NCBI GenBank assembly: GCA_905215045.1
Contig: CAJMOO010000105.1
Span: 1 to 5,735 of the forward strand
Direction: 5' to 3'
Origin: an uncultured bacterium
Lineage (GTDB): Bacteria; Bacillota_A; Clostridia; Lachnospirales; Lachnospiraceae
DNA length: 5,735 bases
The translations under genes and the position numbers were made by a program. Under the pieces are notes generated by a model that did not search any database, was not told the DNA's origin, and saw only the letters and a list, made by a program, of their open reading frames with translations. This document shows, one piece after another, positions 5,508-5,735 of the stretch. Numbering within the stretch: the stretch's first letter is position 1; each line of letters opens with the position of its first letter.

Positions 5508-5536
5508 ATAATATTCAAATAATTTACGTGATTCAA
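5508..5536 (-). promoter_or_regulatory. Promoter of the candidate small RNA
   Basis: On the minus strand TTGAAT (5531-5536) and TATTAT (5508-5513) are exactly 17 nt apart, and the -10 lies at the outer edge of the closing inverted repeat. The equivalent plus-strand pair on the other side (TTGAAT 5339-5344, TATTAT 5365-5370) is 20 nt apart, a poorer spacing, so minus-strand transcription is preferred. Confidence 0.5.
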
Positions 5537-5735
5537 ACCACTATACAGTGTGTATGTTGTATGGTATTGATTGATAATTTTTGTATTCGTTAACAGAAGT
5601 TTAGCTAAAATCTACAAGCACCTTCTGTCTGAAAATTTCCTATTTTACAATCAATGCTGTTCTCCATACACCCCCACTTGAATTTTTCAATCTTGTAATT
5701 GTCCACACTTTAGACTTCTGGTATATGATAAAAAA
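5537..5735. other. AT-rich right flank without a convincing gene
   Basis: No open frame here is both long and well started. A 20-codon minus-strand frame (5605-5667, starting MENSIDCKIGNF) has a G-rich stretch only 3 nt before its ATG, too close for a good ribosome binding site. A 31-codon minus-strand stretch open to the window edge ends at 5640 and could be the tail of a gene outside, but this length is expected by chance. At the edge, plus-strand TTGTCC and TATATG spaced 17 nt (about 5700-5728) may form a promoter for a gene beyond the window. Confidence 0.35.

Noticed and set aside
5362..5516. CRISPR repeat or simple MITE explanation for the inverted repeat element
   Set aside because: There is a single copy with no spacers or repeats nearby, no clear target-site duplication was seen, and the interior has nested pairing; a MITE is not fully excluded without a genome search.
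5605..5667. 20-codon minus-strand peptide frame (MENSIDCK...)
   Set aside because: The G-rich stretch is only 3 nt from the ATG, no promoter or terminator pairs with it, and such a short frame is expected by chance.

Overview
The window reads as an AT-rich Firmicutes chromosome segment, most likely Lachnospiraceae or a close clostridial relative. This rests on strong AGGAGG-type ribosome binding sites, sigma-A-like promoters, U-tailed terminators, the style of the class II aldolase and PII proteins, and the amtB-before-PII gene order. I place the family from protein character only and cannot name a species. All six confident protein genes are on the minus strand, so transcription runs from high to low coordinates.

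From right to left. About 5107-5735 holds no convincing protein gene but is rich in signals. It contains a compact, highly structured element (about 5362-5516, 27-bp perfect closing stem) that looks like a small non-coding RNA with its own minus-strand promoter. It also contains a second minus-strand promoter that runs almost directly into an intrinsic terminator (5224-5263), and then a long leader with dyads and a direct repeat. Next come an ammonium channel gene (amtB, 3868-5106, start re-assigned to an ATG with an ideal ribosome binding site) and a PII signal protein gene (3502-3852), closed by a terminator at 3431-3472. PII proteins bind ATP/ADP and 2-oxoglutarate and plug Amt channels, so these two genes form one nitrogen-uptake unit.

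A second operon (2035-3282) has its own promoter and encodes a GNAT acetyltransferase, a DUF4190-type membrane protein and a DUF2752-type membrane protein. The genes are 11 nt apart and then overlapping, and the unit ends at a strong hairpin (1977-2018). A third block holds a P-loop kinase of the YggC/FrcK (uridine kinase/phosphoribulokinase-like) group (1139-1894), followed by class II fructose-1,6-bisphosphate aldolase (147-1016) with its own near-consensus promoter. A perfect 13-bp hairpin at 61-92 ends the aldolase transcript. The first 53 bases may be the tail of something else: a short open stretch and a GC-rich hairpin.

The most interesting material is the non-coding stretch upstream of amtB: a candidate structured RNA with mutually exclusive internal pairings, and an apparent promoter-proximal terminator in the amtB leader. 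The proteins are mostly ordinary. The PII protein lacks the uridylylation tyrosine, and the kinase has an unusual P-loop.
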